Assembly (NCBI GenBank): GCA_031274035.1
Contig: JAISQR010000134.1
Location: 1 to 40,971 of the forward strand
DNA length: 40,971 nt
Direction: 5' to 3'
Source: Treponema sp.
GTDB lineage: Bacteria > Spirochaetota > Spirochaetia > Treponematales > Breznakiellaceae
The notes below the pieces were generated by a model. It was given only the letters and a program-made list of their open reading frames with translations. It was not told the DNA's origin and did no database searches. Within the stretch, counting starts at the first letter, position 1; each line of letters begins with the position of its first letter. Below, piece after piece: positions 21,742 to 29,057 of the stretch. The position numbers and the translations under genes were made by a program.

Positions 21742-23058
21742 CTACTGGATAACCTTAAACCACGCGCAATCGGAACCGCTGCTTATCGATCCGTCTTTAC
21801 TATACCCTATATCAATAAAATGGCTGCCCGCCGTTGGAACCGGTATGGTTACCGTTACCGAATTCGTACCGGATATTCGGCTACCGCTGTAATAGCCGCT
21901 GCTGCTTGTAGCCGAGACGTTATCCAGCGTGCCGATAAAGGCAAAATCACAACCTGATTCCGAAGATACATCAAGCCGTATCGTTATGGACGTGGCCCCG
22001 CTGCTTGTAAAGCTGACGCGCGATTTGGTTATGCCGTTATGTGCTATCGCGGGGGATTTGCGTCTGCCGTCGCTTTGCACCGTCCATGTACCGCTCGATA
22101 CGGAACTGTACGTGATGTTGCCGATGGACGGGGAGTAGGCGACGGAAGCTGCGTCCGAAAACGCGCCTTCGCCTGCCGTATTCACCGCTTTTATTTTATA
22201 GTAATAGGTAGCAGCGCTAGAACCAGGGTTCGTGTCAGTATAGGTAGTTCCGCTAGCGGCCCCTATTTTAGTAAACGCTCCCGACGCACTGGCTGCGCGA
22301 TATACGTTGTATGAGGCGGCCCTGGATACCGCAACCCAGGTAATGGTAATACCGCCTGATGTGTTAGTTGCCGAAACATGCTGCGGTACTGCGGGAAGAA
22401 CGGTTTGTAATATATCTCTTGTACTGCTTAATGCCAGCGCGGATCCGTCATACCGGAAGGTATAAATAAGGCCTTTCTGAAACTCCGTTACTCCCTGGGG
22501 AAAGGGGATTGAGGCGCTTGTGTTCCGCATAAAAAAATAACCGGACGAAGAGCCTGCCTGCACCGCATATATCGCGGTTTCATTAGGCATGACGATAGTA
22601 GAATCGGTTTCCAGCGGCTTTAATTCAAAAGTGCCGGAGGTAAAGGTGAGGGAATATATGCTTTGATTCTCTATTTTGATACATGCCATGTCCCCTGTAA
22701 TAGCGGTAATATCGGGTATCGTTACTTCGGTGGTCTTTTTTTCGTCCACCCGCGCCGTAACAGGCGCTTCGTCCTGAGTAAAGATAACCTTCCCCTCAAA
22801 GATAAGCTCAAAGCGCGGGTAAAACGCGGTCCCCAGTGGATTCGGTTCCGCCTCAACCTTGGCCGTTCCCGCTGCCGGAACACGTGCGATTTGCGCAAAC
22901 CGGGCGCCATCCTTATAGACAAGTACGGGAAACTGTTCCGTATTCTTGAAGAGTATATAGGTCTTATCGGATGTTTCCTCGTTCGAAGTGGGACACGCGG
23001 TAAGCAGAACCACCGTGAATATCACCGTTATAACCGGTAAAATAGATTTTTGTTTCAT
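21742..23058 (-). CDS. Lipoprotein with a fibronectin type III domain (438 aa)
   Basis: The start is placed at ATG 23058, after GGAGG on the minus strand; an earlier ATG at 23070 overlaps that site. Lipobox LLTAC (Cys at about 22) predicts lipid anchoring. Residues ~30-220 are an uncharacterised beta-rich region. About 225-315 form a fibronectin type III domain (PQHVSATNTSGGITITWVAVSR... and AATYYYKIKAVNTAGEGAFS). The remainder is a Ser/Gly-rich beta domain ending in WFKVIQ. Such modules mediate adhesion or polysaccharide binding; the ligand is unknown. The gene lies 60 bp after the 23119-23937 gene and may share its transcript, with a terminator-like hairpin between them. Confidence 0.82.
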   Translation of the reverse strand: MKQKSILPVITVIFTVVLLTACPTSNEETSDKTYILFKNTEQFPVLVYKDGARFAQIARVPAAGTAKVEAEPNPLGTAFYPRFELIFEGKVIFTQDEAPVTARVDEKKTTEVTIPDITAITGDMACIKIENQSIYSLTFTSGTFELKPLETDSTIVMPNETAIYAVQAGSSSGYFFMRNTSASIPFPQGVTEFQKGLIYTFRYDGSALALSSTRDILQTVLPAVPQHVSATNTSGGITITWVAVSRAASYNVYRAASASGAFTKIGAASGTTYTDTNPGSSAATYYYKIKAVNTAGEGAFSDAASVAYSPSIGNITYSSVSSGTWTVQSDGRRKSPAIAHNGITKSRVSFTSSGATSITIRLDVSSESGCDFAFIGTLDNVSATSSSGYYSGSRISGTNSVTVTIPVPTAGSHFIDIGYSKDGSISSGSDCAWFKVIQ

Positions 23059-23073
23059 ATAATCCTCCATAAC

Positions 23074-23116
23074 AAAAGGGACAAGCGGTAACGGCGTTTG
23101 TCCCCTTTTCTTTTTT
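23074..23116. terminator. Hairpin with T-runs on both sides
   Basis: AAAAGGGACAA (23074-23084) pairs with TTGTCCC-c-TTTT (23098-23109). On the plus strand a long T-rich tail follows to 23116; on the minus strand TTTTGTT follows. It could attenuate transcription between the two minus-strand genes. Confidence 0.6.
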
Positions 23117-23118
23117 AA

Positions 23119-23937
23119 TTAGTCGTAGTATATGCTTGCGGCAACCTCTGTAACGGTTATCCCCGAAGCGTTTTCGCTGCTGGGAATCGTGATTTCATAC
23201 ACCTTGTTTGCCTGCATGGACATATCTATAGGAACTTTTTTATTTTCCGTCCATGCCACGGCGCTAAACTCAATAACATTGGTATTATCCCCGATCTCAA
23301 AACCGCTTATCAGTTCATTTTTCCCTCCGACGACAACAAAGTCGCCGTCGGCGGATCCGTTGGTTTTCTGCTGATTCGCATAATTCACCCTTACCGATTT
23401 ATTACTCAGATTTTTCACCATCACTGCCGGTTTAATGCTGTTGTTAGGCACATTGCCCATCGTAATAGTCGTGGTATACGGGACAGAAGAATTGTTTACC
23501 CGCGCGGTGTTTGCCTGAGAACGATCTGTGGTTTCCACCAGCGCGACCACCTTGCCGTTGTACTTCAATTCCTTGGAGAAATAGACATAGTAATCGTAGG
23601 AAGTGTCCAGTGCAATCGGAATGATTACCCGCGCCGCGTTCGGCGCTATCACCGCGAAATTTTGACTCAAATCCGTTTTCTTAATCTGCACCCAAAAACT
23701 GGTGTTGTTATTAAACACCCAGTTGCCGCCGCCATAGGTACTTGAAGGGGAAACCCTTACCGTGTAGCCCTGGATATTGGAATAATAGGTAAGGGTATTG
23801 AACTGGGAAGCCTGGGCTTGACGCTCTTCGTAATTGCGCTTATCCACCGCCACAATGGTGTAGAACTTTTCTTCCGGCAGCCGTACCTTTACATCGCCCA
23901 GGGAACTTACGGTGCCGATATAGTTTCCGCCCTCCAC
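23119..23937 (-). CDS. Hypothetical envelope protein lacking its signal sequence (272 aa)
   Basis: I do not recognise the family. The protein is beta-rich, with segments such as EEKFYTIVAVDKRNYEERQ, a Tyr-rich middle, and a C-terminal ITIPSSENASGITVTEVAAS. Neighbouring genes of the same style have lipoprotein signals, but here the first possible start is GTG at 23937 (AAAGGA four bases upstream), with no hydrophobic N-terminus and an in-frame TAG 18 bp upstream. The left edge of the duplicated segment (23999) lies ~60 bp further on. The likely reading is that the 5' end was lost in the rearrangement that placed the duplicate there, so the gene may be a pseudogene. The remaining frame is intact. 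Confidence 0.6.
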   Translation of the reverse strand: MEGGNYIGTVSSLGDVKVRLPEEKFYTIVAVDKRNYEERQAQASQFNTLTYYSNIQGYTVRVSPSSTYGGGNWVFNNNTSFWVQIKKTDLSQNFAVIAPNAARVIIPIALDTSYDYYVYFSKELKYNGKVVALVETTDRSQANTARVNNSSVPYTTTITMGNVPNNSIKPAVMVKNLSNKSVRVNYANQQKTNGSADGDFVVVGGKNELISGFEIGDNTNVIEFSAVAWTENKKVPIDMSMQANKVYEITIPSSENASGITVTEVAASIYYD

Positions 23938-23998
23938 GGATCCTTTCCGCCCCTATTGTTCTTCCTGCAAAGGCGTAATTCCGTCCCATCTGTTCCCT

Positions 23999-24360
23999 GA
24001 GAATTCCTGATATGCGGCGGTTTGGCCGCAAGTAACGGTTAAGAAGCCGCGCCGGACGGCGCGGGGGATGAGTTATCTGATATAAGGTAGAAGATATCTG
24101 ATGGCAGGATGACGGCTGTAAGCCCAAAACTATCCTGCGTGTACGGGTAGACTGTTTAAAAATATCGACCGGATGCCGGTTATATCCTAGTAAACCTATC
24201 GGGGGGGGGGGGTATTAAAGAATCAACAATAGCAAAAATAAAAGCGGCGGGCGGTATGGCAACGTACCAGATATCATTGTTCAGGCCGGTTTTTGCGCGG
24301 TACATTCCCAAAACGCTCCTTATATCAAATTGTATAAATATTATTAATAACTATAGCGCT
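23999..24360. repeat. ~360-bp direct repeat, copy 2
   Basis: This is the same orientation as 20863-21222. The two copies flank a ~2.8-kb stretch with the two envelope genes and the 84-bp repeat. The left boundary is sharp at GAGAATTCCTGATA in both copies. Confidence 0.85.
24180..24305 (-). CDS. 41-aa ORF with poly-C tract, copy 2
   Basis: ATG at 24305 after AAGGAG, a hydrophobic stretch WYVAIPPAAFIFAIVDSLI, four prolines from a 12-C run (plus-strand G at 24201-24212), and the same ending as copy 1. The substitutions relative to copy 1 are partly conservative (Val/Ile). The tract would shift the frame if it gained or lost one base; an 11-C tract opens a frame through the GC-rich hairpin in both copies. 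Confidence 0.4.
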   Translation of the reverse strand: MYRAKTGLNNDIWYVAIPPAAFIFAIVDSLIPPPPDRFTRI

Positions 24361-24503
24361 ATTTTAAAAAAAATACAAGTTCACGGTTGAAATTTGGCAG
24401 TGAATTTGACATTCCTCCCCATGTTCCGCATCTAAACTGCGCCGGGAGCCTGTTCAGATACATGGACAATTTGCCGTTATTTTTATACGATTAAGAATAT
24501 ACC

Positions 24504-25559
24504 ATGAAAACAGAGCCCTTGATAGAAACAGAACCCGTTTACGATGTTGAATTGATTTCCATTAGCAAGTATTATGGAAAGTTCGCGGCGGTTGATAACT
24601 TTTCGCTTGCCGTTCCACGGGGCAGTTTTACTACCCTGCTGGGGCCTTCGGGTTGCGGCAAGACTACCCTGCTGCGGATCATAGCGGGCTTCTTCGAGCC
24701 TGACCGCGGAACGGTGCGCATACGCGGAAAGGATCAGCAGGGCGTAGCGCCGGAAAAGCGCAGCGAGGGTATGGTTTTCCAGGATTACGCCCTTTTTCCG
24801 CACATGAATACCGCCGAGAACCTTGCCTACGGCCTTATCCTGCGGAAACTTCCCCCGGAGGAAAGGCGGCGCGAAGTGCAAAGTGTCGCGGAAACCCTGG
24901 GCATTGAGGGCCTTTTAAAACATTATCCCTCAGAGCTTTCAGGCGGACAACAGCAGCGCCTGGCGCTGGGCCGCGTTATCATCCTCAAGCCCCAGATACT
25001 CCTCATGGACGAGCCTCTCAGCAACCTCGATGCCAAGCTCCGTGTTCATGTCCGGGACGAACTTAAAGACATACAGAAACGGCTCGGCATTACCACGATA
25101 TATGTTACCCACGATCAGGAGGAAGCGCTTTCGCTTTCGGATTGTCTTGCCGTTATGAACAAGGGCCGCCTTGAACAGCTTGGACGGCCTGAAGATGTCT
25201 ATATGCGCCCCGCTACCTCCTTTGCCGCCGACTTCTCTGGCCCTGCAAATTTTCTTACTATTAATGGGAAAAGATGCCTCATCCGGCCTGAATGGATAGA
25301 GGTACAGGAAGCGGATAGCCGCGCCGCGCCGTCCAGCTTATCATTAACCGGAAAGGTAAAATCCGCGGATTTTTTCGGCAGGGTAATACGGCTCCGGGTG
25401 GAAATAGACACTGCCGAAGGACGGGGCCGGCTCATCGCGGTGGACATTCCTTCGGGGCTTCCCGGCGAAGAACCCAGGTTCGGCACGGGAAGCAGGGTAT
25501 GCCTGCTTGTCAGGCATATCTGGGAACTGCCCGCGGATGAAAGAGCGGAGGCAACATGA
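24504..25559 (+). CDS. ABC transporter ATP-binding protein, CysA/PotA/FbpC type (351 aa)
   Basis: The nucleotide-binding domain is complete: Walker A GPSGCGKTT, Q-loop VFQDYALFPH, signature LSGGQQQR, Walker B ILLMDEPLSNLD, H-loop VTHD. A C-terminal TOBE-like regulatory region covers ~240-351. This architecture belongs to importers of polyamines, sulfate, thiamine or ferric iron, so the substrate cannot be named. No permease or binding-protein gene accompanies it. The stop codon overlaps an ATG (25556) that opens only MTIDFIQ before a stop, so the normal partner gene seems to have been lost. The ribosome binding site before ATG 24504 is weak. Confidence 0.88.
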   Translation: MKTEPLIETEPVYDVELISISKYYGKFAAVDNFSLAVPRGSFTTLLGPSGCGKTTLLRIIAGFFEPDRGTVRIRGKDQQGVAPEKRSEGMVFQDYALFPHMNTAENLAYGLILRKLPPEERRREVQSVAETLGIEGLLKHYPSELSGGQQQRLALGRVIILKPQILLMDEPLSNLDAKLRVHVRDELKDIQKRLGITTIYVTHDQEEALSLSDCLAVMNKGRLEQLGRPEDVYMRPATSFAADFSGPANFLTINGKRCLIRPEWIEVQEADSRAAPSSLSLTGKVKSADFFGRVIRLRVEIDTAEGRGRLIAVDIPSGLPGEEPRFGTGSRVCLLVRHIWELPADERAEAT

Positions 25560-25579
25560 CTATAGATTTTATTCAATAA
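25556..25579 (+). pseudogene. Seven-codon stub of a lost downstream gene
   Basis: ATG overlaps the TGA of the ABC gene in the coupled ATGA arrangement common in transport operons, but the frame closes after MTIDFIQ. It could be the 5' end of a deleted permease or lipid-domain gene, or chance. Confidence 0.35.
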
Positions 25580-25658
25580 TTTGTGTAAATTAATATCGAA
25601 CATACCTGAGTAGTTACATCGAACTTCAGTTCACATTCACGGATAAAAATTCTAAACT

Positions 25659-25683
25659 TGTTGATATCGATTAACGATCAACA
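25659..25683. promoter_or_regulatory. Inverted repeat upstream of the cupin gene
   Basis: TGTTGAT (25659-25665) and ATCAACA (25677-25683) are perfect arms with an 11-bp spacer, 35 bp before the cupin ATG. This could be an operator. The regulator is unknown. Confidence 0.4.
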
Positions 25684-25718
25684 TAGTATGTTCTACCAAT
25701 ATATCGAGGGGTTTAAAG

Positions 25719-26063
25719 ATGGTCATTCATCGCAATGAAATGAAAGTTGAAGACAAGGAAAAAATGCGGGAGGGGAAGGGAACCACTCATTTTACCTATC
25801 TTCTGGACGGCGGCAAGGAAACCAACGCACGGATGTTTGCGGAAATCACCCTGGATCCGGGCTGTTCCATAGGCTGCCACAAGCATGAATCGGAAACTGA
25901 GTATTACTTTATACTTTCAGGTACTGGTTTAGTCAACGACAACGGCAAGGAAGTTGCGGTAAAACAAGGTGATGCTATTATCACCGGGCACGGCGATTCC
26001 CACAGCATAGAAAACACGGGAACAACACCCCTGGTATTCCATGCAATTATTGTTACCTATTAG
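25719..26063 (+). CDS. Single-domain cupin protein (114 aa)
   Basis: This is a small Cupin_2 barrel. Motif 1 reads GCSIGCHKHESETEYYFILSG with metal ligands His-x-His and Glu. Motif 2 reads GDAIITGHGDSHSIENTG with His and Asn. The protein may be a metal-dependent isomerase or sugar-binding enzyme, or a small-molecule sensor; the sequence does not decide. GAGGGG precedes the ATG. Only three bases separate its stop from glmS, so the two genes are probably co-transcribed. A link to amino-sugar supply is possible but unproven. Confidence 0.88.
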   Translation: MVIHRNEMKVEDKEKMREGKGTTHFTYLLDGGKETNARMFAEITLDPGCSIGCHKHESETEYYFILSGTGLVNDNGKEVAVKQGDAIITGHGDSHSIENTGTTPLVFHAIIVTY

Positions 26064-26066
26064 CCT

Positions 26067-27935
26067 ATGTGCGGTATTGTTGGATATATAGGCAGGGAAG
26101 ACGCGGCCCCGATTCTGCTTAAAGGCCTTAAAAAGCTGGAATACCGGGGGTACGATTCCGCGGGTATAGCGATCCTGGGGGCGGGCGGTCTTACCGTCCG
26201 TAAATCCAGGGGGGGTATCAAAAATCTGGAAGAAAAAATTGAGGCGGAACTGGCCAATGGAACCCTTGCCGCTTCAATAGGTATAGGCCACACCCGCTGG
26301 GCTACACACGGCGAGCCGTCGGATATTAACGCCCATCCCCATACCGATCTATCCGGCAATATCGCGGTGGTTCATAACGGGATCATCGAAAACTACGCAC
26401 GGCTTAAAGCCTGGCTTCAGAAGCACGGGGTTGTTTTCCGCAGCGAAACCGATACCGAAGCCGTTGCCCACCTTATTGATCTTCACTACAACGGCGATCT
26501 CTTGCAGGCGGTAATGGAATCTCTTATACGTCTTGAAGGTTCCTACGCACTGGCTGTCGTCTCACGGGACGATCCCGACCGTATTATCGCGGTGAGGAAG
26601 GAAAGCCCCCTTGTTATAGGCAAGGGTGATGGGGAAAATTTTATCGCAAGCGATGTGCCTGCCCTGCTTGAATATACCCGTGATGTATACTACCTGCTGG
26701 ACAGGGAAATCGCGGTGCTTTACCGTGATAAGGTCGAATTTTACGACGGGGACGGCCGGCGCATAGAGAAGAACATTGCCCATGTAGACTGGGATGCCGG
26801 AGCCGCTGAAAAAGACGGCTATGAGCATTTCATGATCAAAGAGATAAACGAGCAGCCCAAGGCCCTTACCAGCGCGTTGCGGGCGCGGATACAGGCGGAC
26901 GCGGGGCAGGACGCTCAGGGCGGTGTACCGGTCAAGGCCGTCAACCTGGAAGAGATAGGCTTTGATTCATCCTGGGCTCAGGCAAACCGCGTGGTCATTA
27001 CCGCCTGCGGCACGGCTTGGCATGCCGCCGTCATAGGCAAATATGCCTTCGAGCGGTATTCGCGGATCAGCGCTGATGTAGACATAGCCTCGGAATACCG
27101 CTACCGGAACCCTATCTGCAATCCGCAGGACATATTTATTATCATAAGTCAGTCGGGGGAAACCGCCGATACCCTGGCGGCTATGCGCATGGCGAAAGAA
27201 AGCGGTTCCCGCGTTATCGCAATCACCAACGTTGTCGGTTCAACCCTTGCAAGGGAAGCTGACCTCGTGATGTATACCTGGGCAGGGCCGGAGATCGCCG
27301 TAGCCTCCACCAAAGCCTTTACCACCCAGCTTATGTGCCTCTACCTTATCGCCCTGCAATTCGGCGTGCTCCGGGGTGTTTTAAGCGGGGATGAGCTTGC
27401 GAAGTCTATCAAGGCATTGGAAGAGGTCAGCGGCCAGGCGGAGAAGATACTTAAAGACAAGGAAACCATACAGCGTTTTGCGGCGCGGCACTTCACCAAG
27501 TCCAAGGTTTTCTTCATGGGAAGGCTCTTCGATTATGCGGTAAGTCTGGAAAGCGCACTTAAACTTAAAGAGATAAGCTATACCCACTCGGAAGCCTTTG
27601 CCGCGGGGGAACTCAAGCACGGCCCTATCGCGTTGGTAGACGAATCTACCCTGGTAGTCGCCATCTGTACACAGACCGTCCTTTTTGAAAAGATGGATTC
27701 AAATATAAAGGAAGTCAAGGCGCGCGGCGCTTCAACCCTGGTCATCACCTATGATGATGTAAACTATTTTGACCAGAGCGCCGATGAAATATTCCGCATA
27801 CCCCGCCTTCCCGACGGCCTTAGCCCCATGCTTTCGATCATACCCTGCCAGCTCTATGCGTATTACTGCGCTGTCCAGCGGGGCCTTGATCCTGACAAAC
27901 CCCGGAACCTGGCCAAGTCGGTTACGGTGGAGTAG
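26067..27935 (+). CDS. glmS: Glutamine-fructose-6-phosphate aminotransferase
   Basis: GlmS makes glucosamine-6-phosphate from fructose-6-phosphate and glutamine, the first step of UDP-GlcNAc and peptidoglycan precursor synthesis. The N-terminal class II amidotransferase starts MCGIVGYIG, so Cys2 becomes the catalytic N-terminus after Met removal; GHTRWATHGEPSDINAHPH and NGIIENY follow. Two SIS domains cover the C-terminal half (ISQSGETADTLAAMR, STKAFTTQL) and the protein ends KPRNLAKSVTVE, the normal tail. At 622 residues it is full length. No glmS ribozyme was seen: the gene is 3 bp behind the cupin stop, which leaves no room for one. Confidence 0.97.
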   Translation: MCGIVGYIGREDAAPILLKGLKKLEYRGYDSAGIAILGAGGLTVRKSRGGIKNLEEKIEAELANGTLAASIGIGHTRWATHGEPSDINAHPHTDLSGNIAVVHNGIIENYARLKAWLQKHGVVFRSETDTEAVAHLIDLHYNGDLLQAVMESLIRLEGSYALAVVSRDDPDRIIAVRKESPLVIGKGDGENFIASDVPALLEYTRDVYYLLDREIAVLYRDKVEFYDGDGRRIEKNIAHVDWDAGAAEKDGYEHFMIKEINEQPKALTSALRARIQADAGQDAQGGVPVKAVNLEEIGFDSSWAQANRVVITACGTAWHAAVIGKYAFERYSRISADVDIASEYRYRNPICNPQDIFIIISQSGETADTLAAMRMAKESGSRVIAITNVVGSTLAREADLVMYTWAGPEIAVASTKAFTTQLMCLYLIALQFGVLRGVLSGDELAKSIKALEEVSGQAEKILKDKETIQRFAARHFTKSKVFFMGRLFDYAVSLESALKLKEISYTHSEAFAAGELKHGPIALVDESTLVVAICTQTVLFEKMDSNIKEVKARGASTLVITYDDVNYFDQSADEIFRIPRLPDGLSPMLSIIPCQLYAYYCAVQRGLDPDKPRNLAKSVTVE

Positions 27936-27972
27936 GGGCCGGCGCATTGTTTAGACTAAAGTATCGGATAAA

Positions 27973-28142
27973 AAATTTTAACCGCAAGTAGCTGCTCAGG
28001 AGGGGGGCCTGTTTCCGGGCTTTTTTTCGCATACCGCAGCCTCCGCTCTCCGGCCCCCCTACGGGCGCACTTCGTTGCGCCCTACCCCCCCAACCCAAGA
28101 TAGCATTTGTTTTTGGGGGCGGCTGAGTAGCTACTAAAATTT
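27973..28142. repeat. MITE-like element with terminal inverted repeats
   Basis: The left end AAATTTTA (27973-27980), then 7 bp, then GTAGCTGCTCAG (27988-27999); the right end CTGAGTAGCTAC-TAAAATTT (28123-28142) is its inverted copy with one mismatch and without the 7 bp. Inside are the glmS terminator and a GGGCGCA/TGCGCCC hairpin (28063-28082). Confidence 0.55.
28007..28027 (+). terminator. Rho-independent terminator of glmS
   Basis: GCCTG (28007-28011) pairs with CGGGC (28016-28020, one G-T pair) around TTTC, followed by seven T. It lies 72 bp after the glmS stop. Confidence 0.75.
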
Positions 28143-28168
28143 ACTGTGCAACGGCCTTGCGCGCCGTT

Positions 28169-29050
28169 TTAATGCAATCCGAAAAATTCTTCAAGAAAGG
28201 CGGCGACACTTTCCTCCGCATTGGAACCTATAGTAATATCCGCTGCCTGCCGTACCGTCTCTTTCGCGTTGGAGGGCGCAACAGAATAGGCTGCGCCTTC
28301 AAAAAGCGGAAGATCGTTTTCCTCATCGCCAAAGGCCATCACCTGCGAAGGTTCCAGACCGCGTGTTTCCAGGGCTACGCGCAGCCCCCTGCCCTTGGAA
28401 ACACGGCTGTTCATTATTTCCAGGAAAGTCCTCAACGTCCTTGCTATATAGATGCCCCTGCCGAAACGCTCTTCAATAAGGGGCCTCACCTTATCCTGAA
28501 CTTCAGGCTCGGCAATGAACATGCTCTTTATACAGCCTGAAACGCCCGGCAGGGTCAGGGCTTCTTTCAGGTCCCCAATCTCCGCCTTTATTCCGGTATG
28601 ATTGAGGTACATCTCCGCCCCGGGCCCCCACTTTTCCGCCATCAGGACGCGGCGGTACTTGTCCGCCGGGGAAGCCCCGTCCGGCGCGTCCCCGCGGGGC
28701 GGCAGGAAAACCTGGTAGTAAAGCCCCAGCCTGCGGGAAATATCTACGCAGAAATTCACGGCTTCAGCGTCAAGCAATGTCGCGTCAAGCACCCTGCCGG
28801 AAGGCATTTCGGTAACTTCCGCTCCGTTAAAGTAAACCATAGGCCCTTCCGCGCCTATAGGCAGCCTAAAGCGTTCCGCCGCCTCCACCGCCCTGCCGGT
28901 ACAGAGGATGATCTCTATACCCTTTGTACGCAGCGCCTTCAGCGTGTAAAGGGTCCTATCTCCAAGCACCGCGCCGGGCATCAGCGTAGTACCGTCAAGA
29001 TCCAGGGCAAGGGCCTTAATGTCCCCGGGGCCAACCTTAATATCCATCAT
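28169..29050 (-). CDS. Cof-type HAD-family phosphatase (293 aa)
   Basis: This is a haloacid dehalogenase-like hydrolase. The nucleophile loop LDLDGTTL supplies two Asp (about residues 17 and 19), a CTGRA motif II follows, then a type IIB cap, and MAFGDEENDLPLF is the Mg-binding motif IV. Cof-type enzymes dephosphorylate sugar phosphates, FMN or similar metabolites; substrate not predictable. Only 7 bp separate it from gltD upstream, so it is the third gene of the gltB-gltD operon by position. The start is ATG 29050 or the next ATG at 29047; the ribosome binding site is weak. Confidence 0.85.
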   Translation of the reverse strand: MMDIKVGPGDIKALALDLDGTTLMPGAVLGDRTLYTLKALRTKGIEIILCTGRAVEAAERFRLPIGAEGPMVYFNGAEVTEMPSGRVLDATLLDAEAVNFCVDISRRLGLYYQVFLPPRGDAPDGASPADKYRRVLMAEKWGPGAEMYLNHTGIKAEIGDLKEALTLPGVSGCIKSMFIAEPEVQDKVRPLIEERFGRGIYIARTLRTFLEIMNSRVSKGRGLRVALETRGLEPSQVMAFGDEENDLPLFEGAAYSVAPSNAKETVRQAADITIGSNAEESVAAFLEEFFGLH

Positions 29051-29057
29051 AGACGCG

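Larger units (their letters stand above)
23938..24503. other. Intergenic region with duplicated segment copy 2
   Basis: The ~566-bp gap is mostly the second copy of the ~360-bp repeat. The last ~140 bp before the ABC gene hold a TTGACA at 24406-24411 without a good -10 box. No gene other than the 41-codon ORF was seen. Confidence 0.5.

Noticed and set aside
21274-21957. Open frames of 87-203 codons over the 84-bp tandem repeat
   Set aside because: The period is a multiple of three, which keeps frames open by itself. The peptides are simple repeats and have no signal or motif.
25560-26066. glmS ribozyme upstream of glmS
   Set aside because: Only 3 bp separate the cupin stop from glmS, and no ribozyme core was seen in the cupin upstream region.
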